From the NCBI GenBank assembly GCA_937928165.1, contig CALFVT010000003.1:1-64000 (forward strand): a DNA stretch of 64,000 nt, in the 5' to 3' direction. The translations under genes were made by a program, and so were the position numbers. Origin of the DNA: an uncultured Caulobacterales bacterium (GTDB lineage: Bacteria > Pseudomonadota > Alphaproteobacteria > Caulobacterales > Maricaulaceae). The stretch's first letter is position 1. The number at the start of each line of letters is the position of its first letter. The notes beneath the pieces were generated by a model. That model saw nothing but the letters and a program-made list of their open reading frames with translations, did not search any database and had not been told where the DNA came from. Shown piece by piece: positions 52,501 to 61,238 of this stretch.

Positions 52501-53197
52501 GGGTAAGTTCCATAACTTTGGCATGATCGTCTTCACCGACAACAATGGCGCTTGCAATATCAATAAACAGGCCATGTTCCATCACCCCCGGAATTTGGCT
52601 GAGAAGATGCGCTGTATCCGCGGGGGACGGAATAAGGCCGCATTTACAGTCTAAAATATAATGCCCGCCATCCGTAATCAACGGGCCGTCACTGGCTTTA
52701 TTTTGGCGCAAAGTCGTCTGCGCATTTTCACAGCCAGATCGCTTCAGCGCCGCATAAATTTGCTCGGCCGTAATCGCCATACCAAAAGGGTCAACCTCCA
52801 CGGGGAGCGGAAAAGCGCCCAGATTTTCGACCATTTTATTCCCGCCCACAATCACCACCATTTTATCAGAGGCATGGGCGATAATCTTCTCCCGCAGGAG
52901 ACACGCCCCCCCGCCCTTAATCAGGTTAAAGGCCGGGTCCACTTCATCGGCCCCGTCAACGGTCAGGTGAATGCGCGAGACGCGGTCGGCCTCTATGAGC
53001 GGCACGCCGTTTTCACGGGCGCAAGCGGCAGTGGCCTGAGACGTCGGCACCCCTTGAAGTTTAAGCCCGCCCGCGACCTTCTCGCCGAGCATTTCAATAA
53101 AAATTTCCGCCGTCGAGCCAGAGCCCAGACCAATGGTCATGCCGTCTTTGACAAATTCCAGCGCTGCGGAGGCTGCGTTTTCTTTGGCTTGTGACAT
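52493..53197 (-). CDS. rpiA: Ribose-5-phosphate isomerase A
   Basis: 234 residues. It interconverts ribulose- and ribose-5-phosphate in the pentose phosphate pathway. GLGSGSTA near 22, VDGADEVDP near 87 and KGGGACLLREKI near 100 carry the substrate loop and catalytic acids. Overlaps the lipoprotein gene. Normal length. Confidence 0.95.
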   Translation of the reverse strand: MSQAKENAASAALEFVKDGMTIGLGSGSTAEIFIEMLGEKVAGGLKLQGVPTSQATAACARENGVPLIEADRVSRIHLTVDGADEVDPAFNLIKGGGACLLREKIIAHASDKMVVIVGGNKMVENLGAFPLPVEVDPFGMAITAEQIYAALKRSGCENAQTTLRQNKASDGPLITDGGHYILDCKCGLIPSPADTAHLLSQIPGVMEHGLFIDIASAIVVGEDDHAKVMELTRE

Positions 53198-53267
53198 CTT
53201 CTGTCCTTCTTATGTTTTTATTTATTTTGCGGGCTCTCGGCCCGATTAAGGATATGTTTGTAAATTT

Positions 53268-54620
53268 TTATTTTTTAGCTTTACGCTTTTTTTGCGCCGC
53301 ATGATAGCGCGCCGCCCAGCCCTCTTTATTCACTTGCTTAGCCCGCCCGAGGGCAAGCGCGTCAGCCGGCACATTATCAGTGATGACCCCGCCAGAGCCT
53401 AAAAACGCGCCCGCCCCAAGAGTTACTGGTGCAACAAGGGATGAATTTGTCCCAACAAAAACCCCGTCTTCAATAGTGGTAACATGTTTGAAATACCCAT
53501 CATAATTACAAGTAATCGTTCCTGCACCAATATTTACGTCCTTACCTACCACGGCGTCGCCAATATAGGATAAATGATTAATCTTAGAGTTTTTCCCGAT
53601 CTTAGTTTTTTTGGTTTCGACAAAATTACCAGCTTTACTGCCTGCGCCCATCTCCGTGCCGGGCCGCAGCCGCGCAAAAGGGCCAATCTGCGCCGCCTTA
53701 CCAATTTTACTCCCCTCTATGTGGCAGAAAGGATGGATCACCGCATCACTGGCAATATTTACGCCTGGGCCAAAAACAACATTAGCGCCAATATCTGCAT
53801 CCGCCTCTATGACTGTATCATAGGAAAAATACGTGCTGGCCGGGTCGCGTAAAGTGACGCCCTGCGCCATCATTCGCCTGCGCATACGGTTTTGAAAGGC
53901 GGTCTCCGCTTCCGCCAGGTCCGCGCGGCTATTCACCCCTAGCACGTCCTCAGCGGCAGCTTTAACAGCCACGCCTTTTTTTCCATCGCCGCGCAGGATT
54001 TCAATGATATCCGTTAGGTAATACTCCCCTTTGATATTATTATTTCCAACCTGGTCCAAAGCCGAGAACATATCCGCCGCAGAGGCCGCCATGACGCCGC
54101 TATTGCAAAAGCCCACAGCCAGCTCCTCAGGGCTCGCTTCTTTGGCTTCGATAATCGCGGTTAAATCTTCGCCGTCCATAATCAACCGCCCATAAGCGGC
54201 CGGCTCTTCAGGTTCAAAACCAAGCACGCAAACATCCCCGCCGCTTTCAAGAGCGGAGAACACATCTTCTAGGGTGCGGGTTTCAATCAGCGGCGTGTCC
54301 GCGTATAAAACTGCCAAATTACCTTGGAAATCTTTTAGAGCCGCTTTCGCTGCTAATACCGCATGGGCCGTCCCAAGCTGCGGTTCTTGCACGGCAATAG
54401 TGAGGCCAAGGCGTTCCGCATGGGCGCGCACATCTTGGTTGGCTTCCCCGACCACGCAAACAATGGGGGATGCACCCGCAGATCGTGCTAAGTCTGTCAC
54501 CCAATCCATCATCGCCCGTCCACCGACCTTGTGAAGGACTTTGGACGTATGTGACTTCATCCGCGTGCTTTTACCTGCCGCCAAAATAACGGCCGCGCGA
54601 GAGGACTGCTGCTTACCCAT
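53268..54620 (-). CDS. glmU: Bifunctional GlmU: UDP-N-acetylglucosamine pyrophosphorylase / glucosamine-1-phosphate acetyltransferase
   Basis: 450 residues. The N-terminal uridylyltransferase domain has LAAGKSTRM (residues 13-21) and the C-terminal left-handed beta helix contains repeated hexads (IGPFARLRPGTE, NIGAGTITCNYDGYFKH). It supplies UDP-GlcNAc for peptidoglycan and lipopolysaccharide. A lysine-rich C-terminus (KKRKAKK) is present. It is divergent from gph. Confidence 0.95.
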   Translation of the reverse strand: MGKQQSSRAAVILAAGKSTRMKSHTSKVLHKVGGRAMMDWVTDLARSAGASPIVCVVGEANQDVRAHAERLGLTIAVQEPQLGTAHAVLAAKAALKDFQGNLAVLYADTPLIETRTLEDVFSALESGGDVCVLGFEPEEPAAYGRLIMDGEDLTAIIEAKEASPEELAVGFCNSGVMAASAADMFSALDQVGNNNIKGEYYLTDIIEILRGDGKKGVAVKAAAEDVLGVNSRADLAEAETAFQNRMRRRMMAQGVTLRDPASTYFSYDTVIEADADIGANVVFGPGVNIASDAVIHPFCHIEGSKIGKAAQIGPFARLRPGTEMGAGSKAGNFVETKKTKIGKNSKINHLSYIGDAVVGKDVNIGAGTITCNYDGYFKHVTTIEDGVFVGTNSSLVAPVTLGAGAFLGSGGVITDNVPADALALGRAKQVNKEGWAARYHAAQKKRKAKK

Positions 54621-54730
54621 TATAAAACCTTATCTTCCACATAAAACAGGCCTATAGCCGCTATTTTACATTCATCACAACAGAGACTATCCGATCACGA
54701 GGGAAAACACACGATTCGATTGCGCTTTTT

Positions 54731-55408
54731 ATGGAAAATTTTCACCGCCTAAGTTTTTGTTTTGATCTGGACGGAACCTTAATTGATACGGCCCCTGATC
54801 TTGTGCGCGTTCTTAATGAAATCATCGCCGCCGATGACGTCCCTCCGGCCAATTTTGCCCGCGCGCGCAATTATGTCGGTTATGGCTCTATGGCCTTGAT
54901 TAAGCTGGCCTATAAAGATGCAGGGCGGGAGCTTGGCGCAGATAAAGCCGCCGTATTACAAACAGAATTTCTATCGCGATATGCCGATACGATTGACCAA
55001 CTGAGCCGCCCCTTTCCCGGAGTTGTCAAAACCCTTAGCCGCCTTAAATATCACGGCGCAGCCCTGTCTATTTGTACCAATAAACCCGGCTGGCTCGCAC
55101 GGCCCTTGATTGAGAAGCTTGGCCTCACTTCATTATTCACCCGCATCATTGGCTCTGATGATGCGCCGATTAAAAAACCCCATCCCAGCCACGTCTTTAT
55201 GGCCGCAGGTCACCAAGACAATGCGCGCATTATTATGGTCGGGGATAGCCGCCCAGACCTCGGCGCGGCGCAAAATGCGGGCGTAATATCTGTGATGATG
55301 GATTACGGCTATAGCCCAGAGCCCGTGCGCGGCATGGGCGGAGATATCACCCTCTCTCATTTTGCAAATTTACCACAAGCCGTTCAAAGCTACCGAAAAT
55401 CATTATAA
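54731..55408 (+). CDS. gph: Phosphoglycolate phosphatase (HAD)
   Basis: 225 residues with motif I DLDGTLIDTAPD (13-24), motif II ICTNKPGWLA, the conserved Lys in PIKKPHPSH and motif IV VGDSRPDLGAAQNAG. These mark Gph/PGP, which detoxifies 2-phosphoglycolate from DNA repair. It starts 110 bases from glmU, divergently. A terminator of the convergent small gene abuts its stop. Confidence 0.9.
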   Translation: MENFHRLSFCFDLDGTLIDTAPDLVRVLNEIIAADDVPPANFARARNYVGYGSMALIKLAYKDAGRELGADKAAVLQTEFLSRYADTIDQLSRPFPGVVKTLSRLKYHGAALSICTNKPGWLARPLIEKLGLTSLFTRIIGSDDAPIKKPHPSHVFMAAGHQDNARIIMVGDSRPDLGAAQNAGVISVMMDYGYSPEPVRGMGGDITLSHFANLPQAVQSYRKSL

Positions 55409-55435
55409 AAAAAAGCAAACCGGTTAAAGCTTGCT
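55406..55435 (-). terminator. Terminator of the small gene at 55477
   Basis: AGCAA (55414-55418) and TTGCT (55431-55435) form a short stem around a 12-base loop, and on the - strand eight T residues follow. It probably also helps stop gph. Confidence 0.55.
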
Positions 55436-55438
55436 CTT

Positions 55439-55454
55439 AGAGAGAGAGAGAGAG
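55439..55454. repeat. (AG)8 dinucleotide microsatellite
   Basis: Eight perfect AG units lie between the gph terminator and the stop of the small gene. It is not inside a coding frame, so phase-variable translation is not expected. Confidence 0.95.
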
Positions 55455-55476
55455 AAGAACTATGTTTGCGTAAATT

Positions 55477-55677
55477 TTACGCGAAATTTTCGACAGATTT
55501 TGTCGGCACCCCATTAATCATATTCGAGCGCACATCTGTACGCGCGGACCGCATTGAGGCAAGAAATCCCCCTTGAATGAGGTTCACTGTCACCGTCTGG
55601 CCGCGATCTGCCCAATAGGCTTCGATCTGTTCTTTGAGACGCTCTGCGCCTTCCCGTGTGCAATAATCACCTTTCAT
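55477..55677 (-). CDS. Conserved small hypothetical protein (66 aa)
   Basis: A compact soluble protein: GAERLKEQIEAYWADRG, VNLIQGGFLASMRSARTDVR, then SNMINGVPTKSV. I recall similar 60-70 residue proteins with an AYWxxRG...MRSARxDVRSxMxNG pattern in alphaproteobacteria, with no assigned function. Start at 55677. It has a terminator close downstream on the - strand and looks monocistronic. Confidence 0.65.
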   Translation of the reverse strand: MKGDYCTREGAERLKEQIEAYWADRGQTVTVNLIQGGFLASMRSARTDVRSNMINGVPTKSVENFA

Positions 55678-56021
55678 TGCGTTTTCCTTTCTGCAAAGCC
55701 GGCCGCCTGCGTAGCGGTTAACGGCTAGGTATAATCTATAACTTCTAATTATGAGAATGAAGCTGAATACTATCTGAACACATCAGTTTAGTTTATAAAA
55801 GTCTGGTAAGAATAAACTAAAGCAATATAAATTTGCTCTTTAGAGCAGAAAACGCGCCCATTTAATCATAAATTTTGGCATTAACTCCTATATTTAAGGG
55901 GTCAACACAAGAAAAATCTTTGATTTATTGCTAATAATTAAAAAGCTATAAAATTAGATTGTCTTAACTTTTATTATTAATATATAAGTTTTACTTATAA
56001 TTCAATCTGTGGGGGAATTTT
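55678..56021. other. AT-rich divergent promoter region of the XRE regulator
   Basis: 344 bases with no ORF, markedly AT-rich compared with the rest. It separates the small - strand gene from the XRE gene. The dyad TATAAGT/ACTTATA at 55983-55999 lies just before the XRE start. Low GC suggests a curved regulatory region or a different origin. Confidence 0.5.
55983..55999. promoter_or_regulatory. 7-3-7 dyad, candidate operator of the XRE regulator
   Basis: TATAAGT (55983-55989), three bases, ACTTATA (55993-55999): a perfect inverted repeat 22 bases before the start of the XRE gene. Repressors of this class usually bind such dyads at their own promoter. Confidence 0.45.
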
Positions 56022-56573
56022 ATGACAATTTATAATCGGCTTAAACAGATTCGCCTTGAACATAATTTATCGCAAACAGATTTTGCCCAATTAGCCAATG
56101 TTTCCCAGCCAACAATCGCGAATTGGGAGCGCGGCAGTCATATTCCGCGCCGCGAAAAACTAGAAAGCCTTGCAGAGCAACTTGGCTTTGATTTATTATG
56201 GCTCCTGAGCGGGGACGGCGATGCAACGCGGCGCCTCGCCACCCCTTACCTCACCCTTGCCATACATCATGTTCCGATTTATCACTGGCCAGATGGCTCT
56301 CAGGCGATTGAAAGTTTAACCGCCATTGGGCACTTTCCCTTTGCCGCCCGTAAGCCCCCCGCTTTTGCCCTGCGGCGGCCCCGCGCAGGGTCAGTCGGCG
56401 CGCGGGTATGGATTATAGATTCGGATAATAACGCAGAACCCGGCCAGCCTTGTTTAATTATTCGCGGCGGCAATTACCAGATTGAGCCGCACCAAGACAT
56501 CACATATAGGGATGACATTATCGGCCCCGTTCTCGCCAGCGTCTATCTCTACCGCATCACCGATCAAGGATAG
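56022..56573 (+). CDS. XRE-family regulator with a LexA/S24-like C-terminal domain
   Basis: 183 residues behind GGGGGA. N-terminal helix-turn-helix (about 5-60): LSQTDFAQLANVSQPTIANWERG. The C-terminal half (about 80-180) has the beta-rich layout of phage CI/LexA domains (PIYHWPDGSQ, ARVWIIDSD, PCLIIRGGNYQIEP). The peptidase catalytic Ser and Lys are not clearly present, so autocleavage is doubtful. It may be a prophage-like repressor that became a host gene; no phage genes are adjacent. It converges on the lipid operon. Confidence 0.8.
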   Translation: MTIYNRLKQIRLEHNLSQTDFAQLANVSQPTIANWERGSHIPRREKLESLAEQLGFDLLWLLSGDGDATRRLATPYLTLAIHHVPIYHWPDGSQAIESLTAIGHFPFAARKPPAFALRRPRAGSVGARVWIIDSDNNAEPGQPCLIIRGGNYQIEPHQDITYRDDIIGPVLASVYLYRITDQG

Positions 56574-56616
56574 GCAAAATAAAACCCCACCAAAGCGAGG
56601 TTAAAGGCCATATCAT

Positions 56617-57432
56617 TTATGCTGGGTTTGCTGGGTCGCTCATTTTTTCAAAATTAGCATCATTTTGACGAATCGCTGCTTCGAGCCGTGCTTCGGCGTC
56701 TTGGAGATTTTTCTTCGGGTCTTGGTAAAAGGCCGTTAATTTCATGATTTGCAAGAAAGCTTTATTGAGGAAACGGCCCCAGAATTTCATCGGACGGTCA
56801 AAATCATAAAGCAAGATCACCCGCTCTTCATCGGTCTCGTTCCAGACTTCATGCTCATAGGTATCATCAAAGACAAAGATCTCGCCTTCTTTCCACGCGG
56901 TGATTGTATCATCAACCCGGATGCGGCATTTCTCCCGGTCTTTCGGAATAATCAATCCTAAATGAGAGCGTAAAATCCCCTTAGTCACCCCCTTATGGGC
57001 GGGAATGTGATAGCCGGGGGCCAAAATAGAAAACATCGCCGTTTGTAGATTAGGTACATTTTCTAAAATTTCGGCCGTTCGCGGCGTTAGCACGGTGTTT
57101 TTCTCAAGCCGCTGCCCAAACCCATAAAGCACAAAGGTTTTCCAGTTTTGCTCCGTTGACAGGCGATATTGATCTGGAGAGATTTCATGAAAGCTTGGAA
57201 TATTATTACGAAATTTCAAAACCTCCTGCGCTTCGGCGCGGATGACGTCCCAATTATCTGTAAAGGCCGAGAGAAATTCAAAATGCTCATTACCGATTTT
57301 AGGGGTATCTGGCACTTTGGATTGTTTGGCCTGAAAACTCGCAATTTTGCGCACGAGTTTTTTGCCCGTCTTCTTCACAAAGGCGCGGCGGGGGTTCTTA
57401 AGTTGTTTCGGTTTTTCAGCGGCAGGTGCCAT
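56617..57432 (-). CDS. Aspartyl/asparaginyl beta-hydroxylase family dioxygenase (LpxO-like)
   Basis: 271 residues. A basic N-terminus (residues 1-45: KKTGKKLVRKIASFQAK) precedes the double-stranded beta-helix core. Metal and 2-oxoglutarate residues appear in PAHKGVTKGILRSHLGL, FDDTYEHEVWNET and RVILLYDFDR. In Gram-negatives this family includes LpxO and ornithine-lipid hydroxylases, which put a 2-hydroxyl on acyl chains. It is the last gene of the probable lipid operon, 51 bases after cfa, which supports a lipid substrate. Confidence 0.82.
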   Translation of the reverse strand: MAPAAEKPKQLKNPRRAFVKKTGKKLVRKIASFQAKQSKVPDTPKIGNEHFEFLSAFTDNWDVIRAEAQEVLKFRNNIPSFHEISPDQYRLSTEQNWKTFVLYGFGQRLEKNTVLTPRTAEILENVPNLQTAMFSILAPGYHIPAHKGVTKGILRSHLGLIIPKDREKCRIRVDDTITAWKEGEIFVFDDTYEHEVWNETDEERVILLYDFDRPMKFWGRFLNKAFLQIMKLTAFYQDPKKNLQDAEARLEAAIRQNDANFEKMSDPANPA

Positions 57433-57483
57433 AATCTGAACATCCTAAATTATCTTGTTTGCGGCCCTTAAGGCCCCTTAGAG

Positions 57484-58809
57484 TTATGAGCCTTTGGCCT
57501 TTGTTGTCTTTTTAGCAGTTAGTTTCTTAGGGGCAGCCTTTTTAACCAATCCCTTTTTTGGAGCCGCCTTTTTAGCCGGTGCTTTTTTCGGGGCCGTAAT
57601 GGCCTGTTCTGTCTCGCGCATATAATCTCGGGCCATGGGCAGAGCATTGACATCTTTGGCGAGTTGAATTTGGAAATTCATATGTTTACCGTGGCGAAAA
57701 GAGAACTCGGATACGATCAAATAAAACTCCCACATACGGGCGAATTTTTCGTCAAACATCTCAATGACTTTATCGCGGTTCGCTTGAAATCGTTTATCCC
57801 ATTCAAGCAAGGTTTCGGCGTAATGCAGCCGCAAAATTTCCGTATCAGTCACCCAAAGTCCGGCTTTTTCAATCTCCGCAAAAGTTTCTGACAACGCCGG
57901 AGAATAACCGCCGGGGAAGATATATTTGCGAATCCACGCGCCCGTCGTGCCCGGCCCGCCCTTACGGCCAATGGAATGAATCAGTGCGCAGCCATCATCG
58001 GTGAGCAGCTCTCGGATTTTAGAAAAATACTCCAAATAATGAGTAATACCGACATGTTCAAACATGCCCACAGAGACGACTCGGTCAAAAGACTCGGTTA
58101 ATGTACGGTAATCCTGAAGGCGCAAATCGACTTTACCCTCTAGGCCAAGGGTCTTCACCCGATCACGTCCTAAGGCGAGCTGTTCATCAGAGAGGGTCAC
58201 GCCAACAACTTCGCAGCCAAAGGTCTGCGCCAGGTAAATCGCCATACCGCCCCAACCGCAGCCGATATCAAGCACTTTCATGCCCGGCCCCGTCTCTGGC
58301 GTCATATTCAGCTTAGCGGCAATATGCGCCTTTTTTAGGCGCTGTGCTTCCTCAAGGGAGATATCAAGGCGCGGCCAATAAGCGCAGCTATATTGTAAGT
58401 CTTCATCTAAAAACAGGCGGTAAAAATCATTAGACAGATCATAATGATGCTGCACATTTTTACGCGACGCCGATTTTTTATTCCGCTGATGCCAGCGGCG
58501 AATTTTCTTAAGGTAACCTTTAAGCGCTTTTTGCACCGGATGCCCCCGAAGCCCGCCGCGGTTATGGGCAAAGACCTCAAGCAGGTTTCGAATGCCGTCT
58601 TCACAAATCAATGTGCCGTCCATATAGGCCTCGCCGGCACGAAGCTCTGGATTTAAAAATAAACTTTTGTAAAGGGTCTTATCGGTCAGGCGGATAGTTG
58701 CCGACGGATGCCCGCCAGGACCGTGAACATGTTTATTCCCGTCCGCATCAATAATTGTGAGCTGGCCGGTTTTCACAAACCGTTCCATCATAGAGTTTAA
58801 AAGTTTCAT
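57484..58809 (-). CDS. cfa: Cyclopropane-fatty-acyl-phospholipid synthase with lysine/alanine tail
   Basis: 441 residues. SAM-binding motif VLDIGCGWGGMAIYLA near 165, preceded by QHHYDLSNDFYRLFLDEDLQYS, the CFA synthase signature, and followed by GMFEHVGITHYLEYF. It methylenates unsaturated acyl chains of membrane phospholipids. The last 35 residues are almost only Lys, Ala, Pro and Thr with PAKKAAPKKGL-type repeats, absent from typical CFA synthases. It lies 19 bases after the GMC oxidoreductase gene. Confidence 0.9.
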   Translation of the reverse strand: MKLLNSMMERFVKTGQLTIIDADGNKHVHGPGGHPSATIRLTDKTLYKSLFLNPELRAGEAYMDGTLICEDGIRNLLEVFAHNRGGLRGHPVQKALKGYLKKIRRWHQRNKKSASRKNVQHHYDLSNDFYRLFLDEDLQYSCAYWPRLDISLEEAQRLKKAHIAAKLNMTPETGPGMKVLDIGCGWGGMAIYLAQTFGCEVVGVTLSDEQLALGRDRVKTLGLEGKVDLRLQDYRTLTESFDRVVSVGMFEHVGITHYLEYFSKIRELLTDDGCALIHSIGRKGGPGTTGAWIRKYIFPGGYSPALSETFAEIEKAGLWVTDTEILRLHYAETLLEWDKRFQANRDKVIEMFDEKFARMWEFYLIVSEFSFRHGKHMNFQIQLAKDVNALPMARDYMRETEQAITAPKKAPAKKAAPKKGLVKKAAPKKLTAKKTTKAKGS

Positions 58810-58828
58810 TGCCTGTGGCCTTTACGTC

Positions 58829-60430
58829 TTACACTGACAGCTTTTGCCCTAAATGTTCCCCTAAACGCAAGGCCAAAGCCATAATTGTGACTGTTGGATT
58901 GGCCCAGCCCCCTGTTGGGAAGACGCCGCTCCCGGCGACATAGAGGTTTGTGCTTTCAAACAGGCGGCAATCGCGGTCAACGACCCCCGTCTGCGTCGTC
59001 TCGCCCATCCGCAGCCCGCCCATATGGTGATAGCCGCCAATGGGGTGCGCGGAAATCAACGGGTCTGTGCGCCACGCGGCGCTCTCATCCGATAGCCACG
59101 GCGAGGGCAGAACTTCCCCCCAGCCCAGACGTTTATAATCATCAGCCAGCGCCTCCATGAGCACTTTGACGCTGCGGCGATCAATATCCAAGAGCTGCCA
59201 ATCCAGCGCGGCGCGGCGCATGCCCAGCGCGTCAGTTTCGCGGCTTAAGGTAATGCGGCTATCGGGGTTAGGTGCTTGCTCCGCGCGGACAACAGCAAAC
59301 ACGCCGACCTTATCCCCTTGTAGCTTCATGGCGAGCATGGAGGATTTCGGGTCTGTCCATTCAAGCCCTTTAATCGCAAGGCCTTTGGCTTTTTTATACA
59401 GCATACGCCAGAACTTACTGCTCGGCAGGCTATGTTTAAGCTCATGGGTAAGATGACGGTGCATTTCCATCGCCTCCCCTGCGCGGCGGCGGGCAGCGAA
59501 ACTAATGGAGGTATTTAAGATGCCCGCTTCGCGCTGTAACTGCGGGGCGGGACGCATATAGGCGGCATAGCGTTTCCCCGCCACCCGCAAAGCGCGGGGC
59601 AAAACGGTCAAAGCATGAGCTAAATCATTGGGAATAATCTCGCCGCCTCGGGCATGGGGATGTTCCATAAAATAGCGGCCAAGATTATCGGCCTCATTCC
59701 CAAACCCCTTGGGGCGGTTTGGCACGGCGGCCATCAGGATACGCGCTGATTCGATCGCCCCGGCAGCGAGAACAAAACTGCGCGCGCTCACTGTTAGGGT
59801 CTTGCCGTTTAAAGATTTCGCTGTCACCTGCGTAACTTCACCGCCTGAATTGACCGTAATATCTGTGACGGTTGCCCCTAATATGATATCAGCCACTTCA
59901 AGCCCTTGCCGGGATAGATTGGTAAAGCGCTCCCCATCTTCGTCAAACACCCAAAAGTCTGTGTCGAGTTTTTGGGGATCAAACTCCGGTTTTTTTTGCC
60001 CTATGACGTCCCAAAGACGTCCTTCACCGGGGCGCTTTAGTCCCAATGAAGCAAAGGCTTCATCGTAATAGGGGTCAAGTTCATCTTTTTGAAATGGCCA
60101 GCCGCTATGGGCGAGATACTCGCGTTTCTCAAAGTCGATCGGGTCAAGCTCTGCGCAGCGCCCACCCCAAATCGCGGCCGTACCCCCAAAGAGACGCAGG
60201 CGTGAGCTTTCAAGGGGGTAATAATCCTCACCAATATTATCACCAGCGGCAAGGCTTTGGACATCTTTTTGAAAATCCGCTTCGCCGCTTTCAAGGATAA
60301 GGGTTTTAAGATTAAATTTAGATAGCTTTATAGCGAGGCTCTGCCCCGCTACGCCGCCGCCAATAATGCAAACATCCGCCTGCATAGTCGCGGGTAAATC
60401 GGATTGGCTTAAAGAGGCTCTGTGTGCCAC
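58829..60430 (-). CDS. GMC-family FAD oxidoreductase
   Basis: 533 residues starting at a GTG behind AGAAGGGGG. The FAD Rossmann motif is CIIGGGVAGQSLAIKLSK (residues 21-38). The middle domain has GGTAAIWGGRC. The C-terminus contains the GMC signature with HPIGGYHHMGGLRMG (catalytic His region) and VAGSGVFPTGGWANPTVTIMAL. GMC enzymes oxidise alcohols or sugars, but the lipid neighbours suggest a lipid alcohol or headgroup polyol. No signal peptide, so cytosolic. Gap to the next upstream gene is 29 bases. Confidence 0.85.
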   Translation of the reverse strand: MAHRASLSQSDLPATMQADVCIIGGGVAGQSLAIKLSKFNLKTLILESGEADFQKDVQSLAAGDNIGEDYYPLESSRLRLFGGTAAIWGGRCAELDPIDFEKREYLAHSGWPFQKDELDPYYDEAFASLGLKRPGEGRLWDVIGQKKPEFDPQKLDTDFWVFDEDGERFTNLSRQGLEVADIILGATVTDITVNSGGEVTQVTAKSLNGKTLTVSARSFVLAAGAIESARILMAAVPNRPKGFGNEADNLGRYFMEHPHARGGEIIPNDLAHALTVLPRALRVAGKRYAAYMRPAPQLQREAGILNTSISFAARRRAGEAMEMHRHLTHELKHSLPSSKFWRMLYKKAKGLAIKGLEWTDPKSSMLAMKLQGDKVGVFAVVRAEQAPNPDSRITLSRETDALGMRRAALDWQLLDIDRRSVKVLMEALADDYKRLGWGEVLPSPWLSDESAAWRTDPLISAHPIGGYHHMGGLRMGETTQTGVVDRDCRLFESTNLYVAGSGVFPTGGWANPTVTIMALALRLGEHLGQKLSV

Positions 60431-60459
60431 CCACGCCCCCTTCTAAGATTAGGGCTGTT

Positions 60460-61215
60460 TTAAACAACAGCAAAGCGTTTACGGGTCTGGTCTTCGCCGC
60501 CAAAGATAGCGCGGCAGACTTCATAATCTTCCGGCGTATCGAGTTCAGCCCAATTATAACCTTTAATCAGTGTTGTGTTAATCTCAACACCATTTTGTGC
60601 AAGGCCATGTATCGCAGATAAGAACCAACTGCGCGTACCTTCTTTTGTGCGAAGCAGGCGTTCAAGCTCATCCGTGAAAATCTTCGTACCCTCACCCATA
60701 AACCGGAGCATACCGATCGATTCGCCGTTTGTGGCTTCGGCGGAGAGTGTCTTTCCAATCGCCGTCAACCGAGAACCATCTAGCGTGACTTTCATATCAT
60801 CACCGTCATAATGGGTTTTCTGGTCAATCGTCACAGCAATATTAGACTTAGGCGCATCAAGGACGGTTTTAAGGACGCGGGGACTAAATAGCGTATCACC
60901 ATTGATGAGGAGAAAATCCTCTTTCATAGACTCGCGCGCCATCCAGCAAGAGGCCAGATTATCCGCGACCTGAAAAAAAGGATTGAACAAGGTGCGTGTC
61001 TCTGGGCCTTTTTTACGTTTATCAAGCTCGGCCTCAACCATTTCGCTATTAAAACCCGTGACAATCGTTGCAGATGTAATACCCGCCGCATGAAGCGTAT
61101 CAAGCTGCATACCAAGCACAGTTGTCAGGCCAATGGGTAAAAGACATTTTGGAAGATTTGTTGTTAGCGGTAAAAGGCGGGATCCGCGTCCCGCGCTGAG
61201 TATAATAGCGTGCAT
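60460..61215 (-). CDS. Nucleotidyltransferase, LicC/IPCT-like
   Basis: 251 residues from the ATG at 61215 (GGAG upstream; the 61260 start is rejected because it overlaps the HAD gene). The nucleotide motif is LSAGRGSRLLPLT (6-18) and the acidic metal site is LINGDTLFS. The overall form, with NPFFQVADNLASCWMARESM, resembles phosphocholine and inositol-1-phosphate cytidylyltransferases. In its operon it should make the CDP-activated alcohol used by the CDP-alcohol transferase. Exact alcohol unknown. Confidence 0.82.
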   Translation of the reverse strand: MHAIILSAGRGSRLLPLTTNLPKCLLPIGLTTVLGMQLDTLHAAGITSATIVTGFNSEMVEAELDKRKKGPETRTLFNPFFQVADNLASCWMARESMKEDFLLINGDTLFSPRVLKTVLDAPKSNIAVTIDQKTHYDGDDMKVTLDGSRLTAIGKTLSAEATNGESIGMLRFMGEGTKIFTDELERLLRTKEGTRSWFLSAIHGLAQNGVEINTTLIKGYNWAELDTPEDYEVCRAIFGGEDQTRKRFAVV

Positions 61216-61238
61216 GTGTCTGCTCCTATTTTGCTTAT

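Noticed and set aside
55439-55454. Phase-variable (AG)8 tract
   Set aside because: It is outside any coding frame and sits after a terminator, so it should not switch translation.
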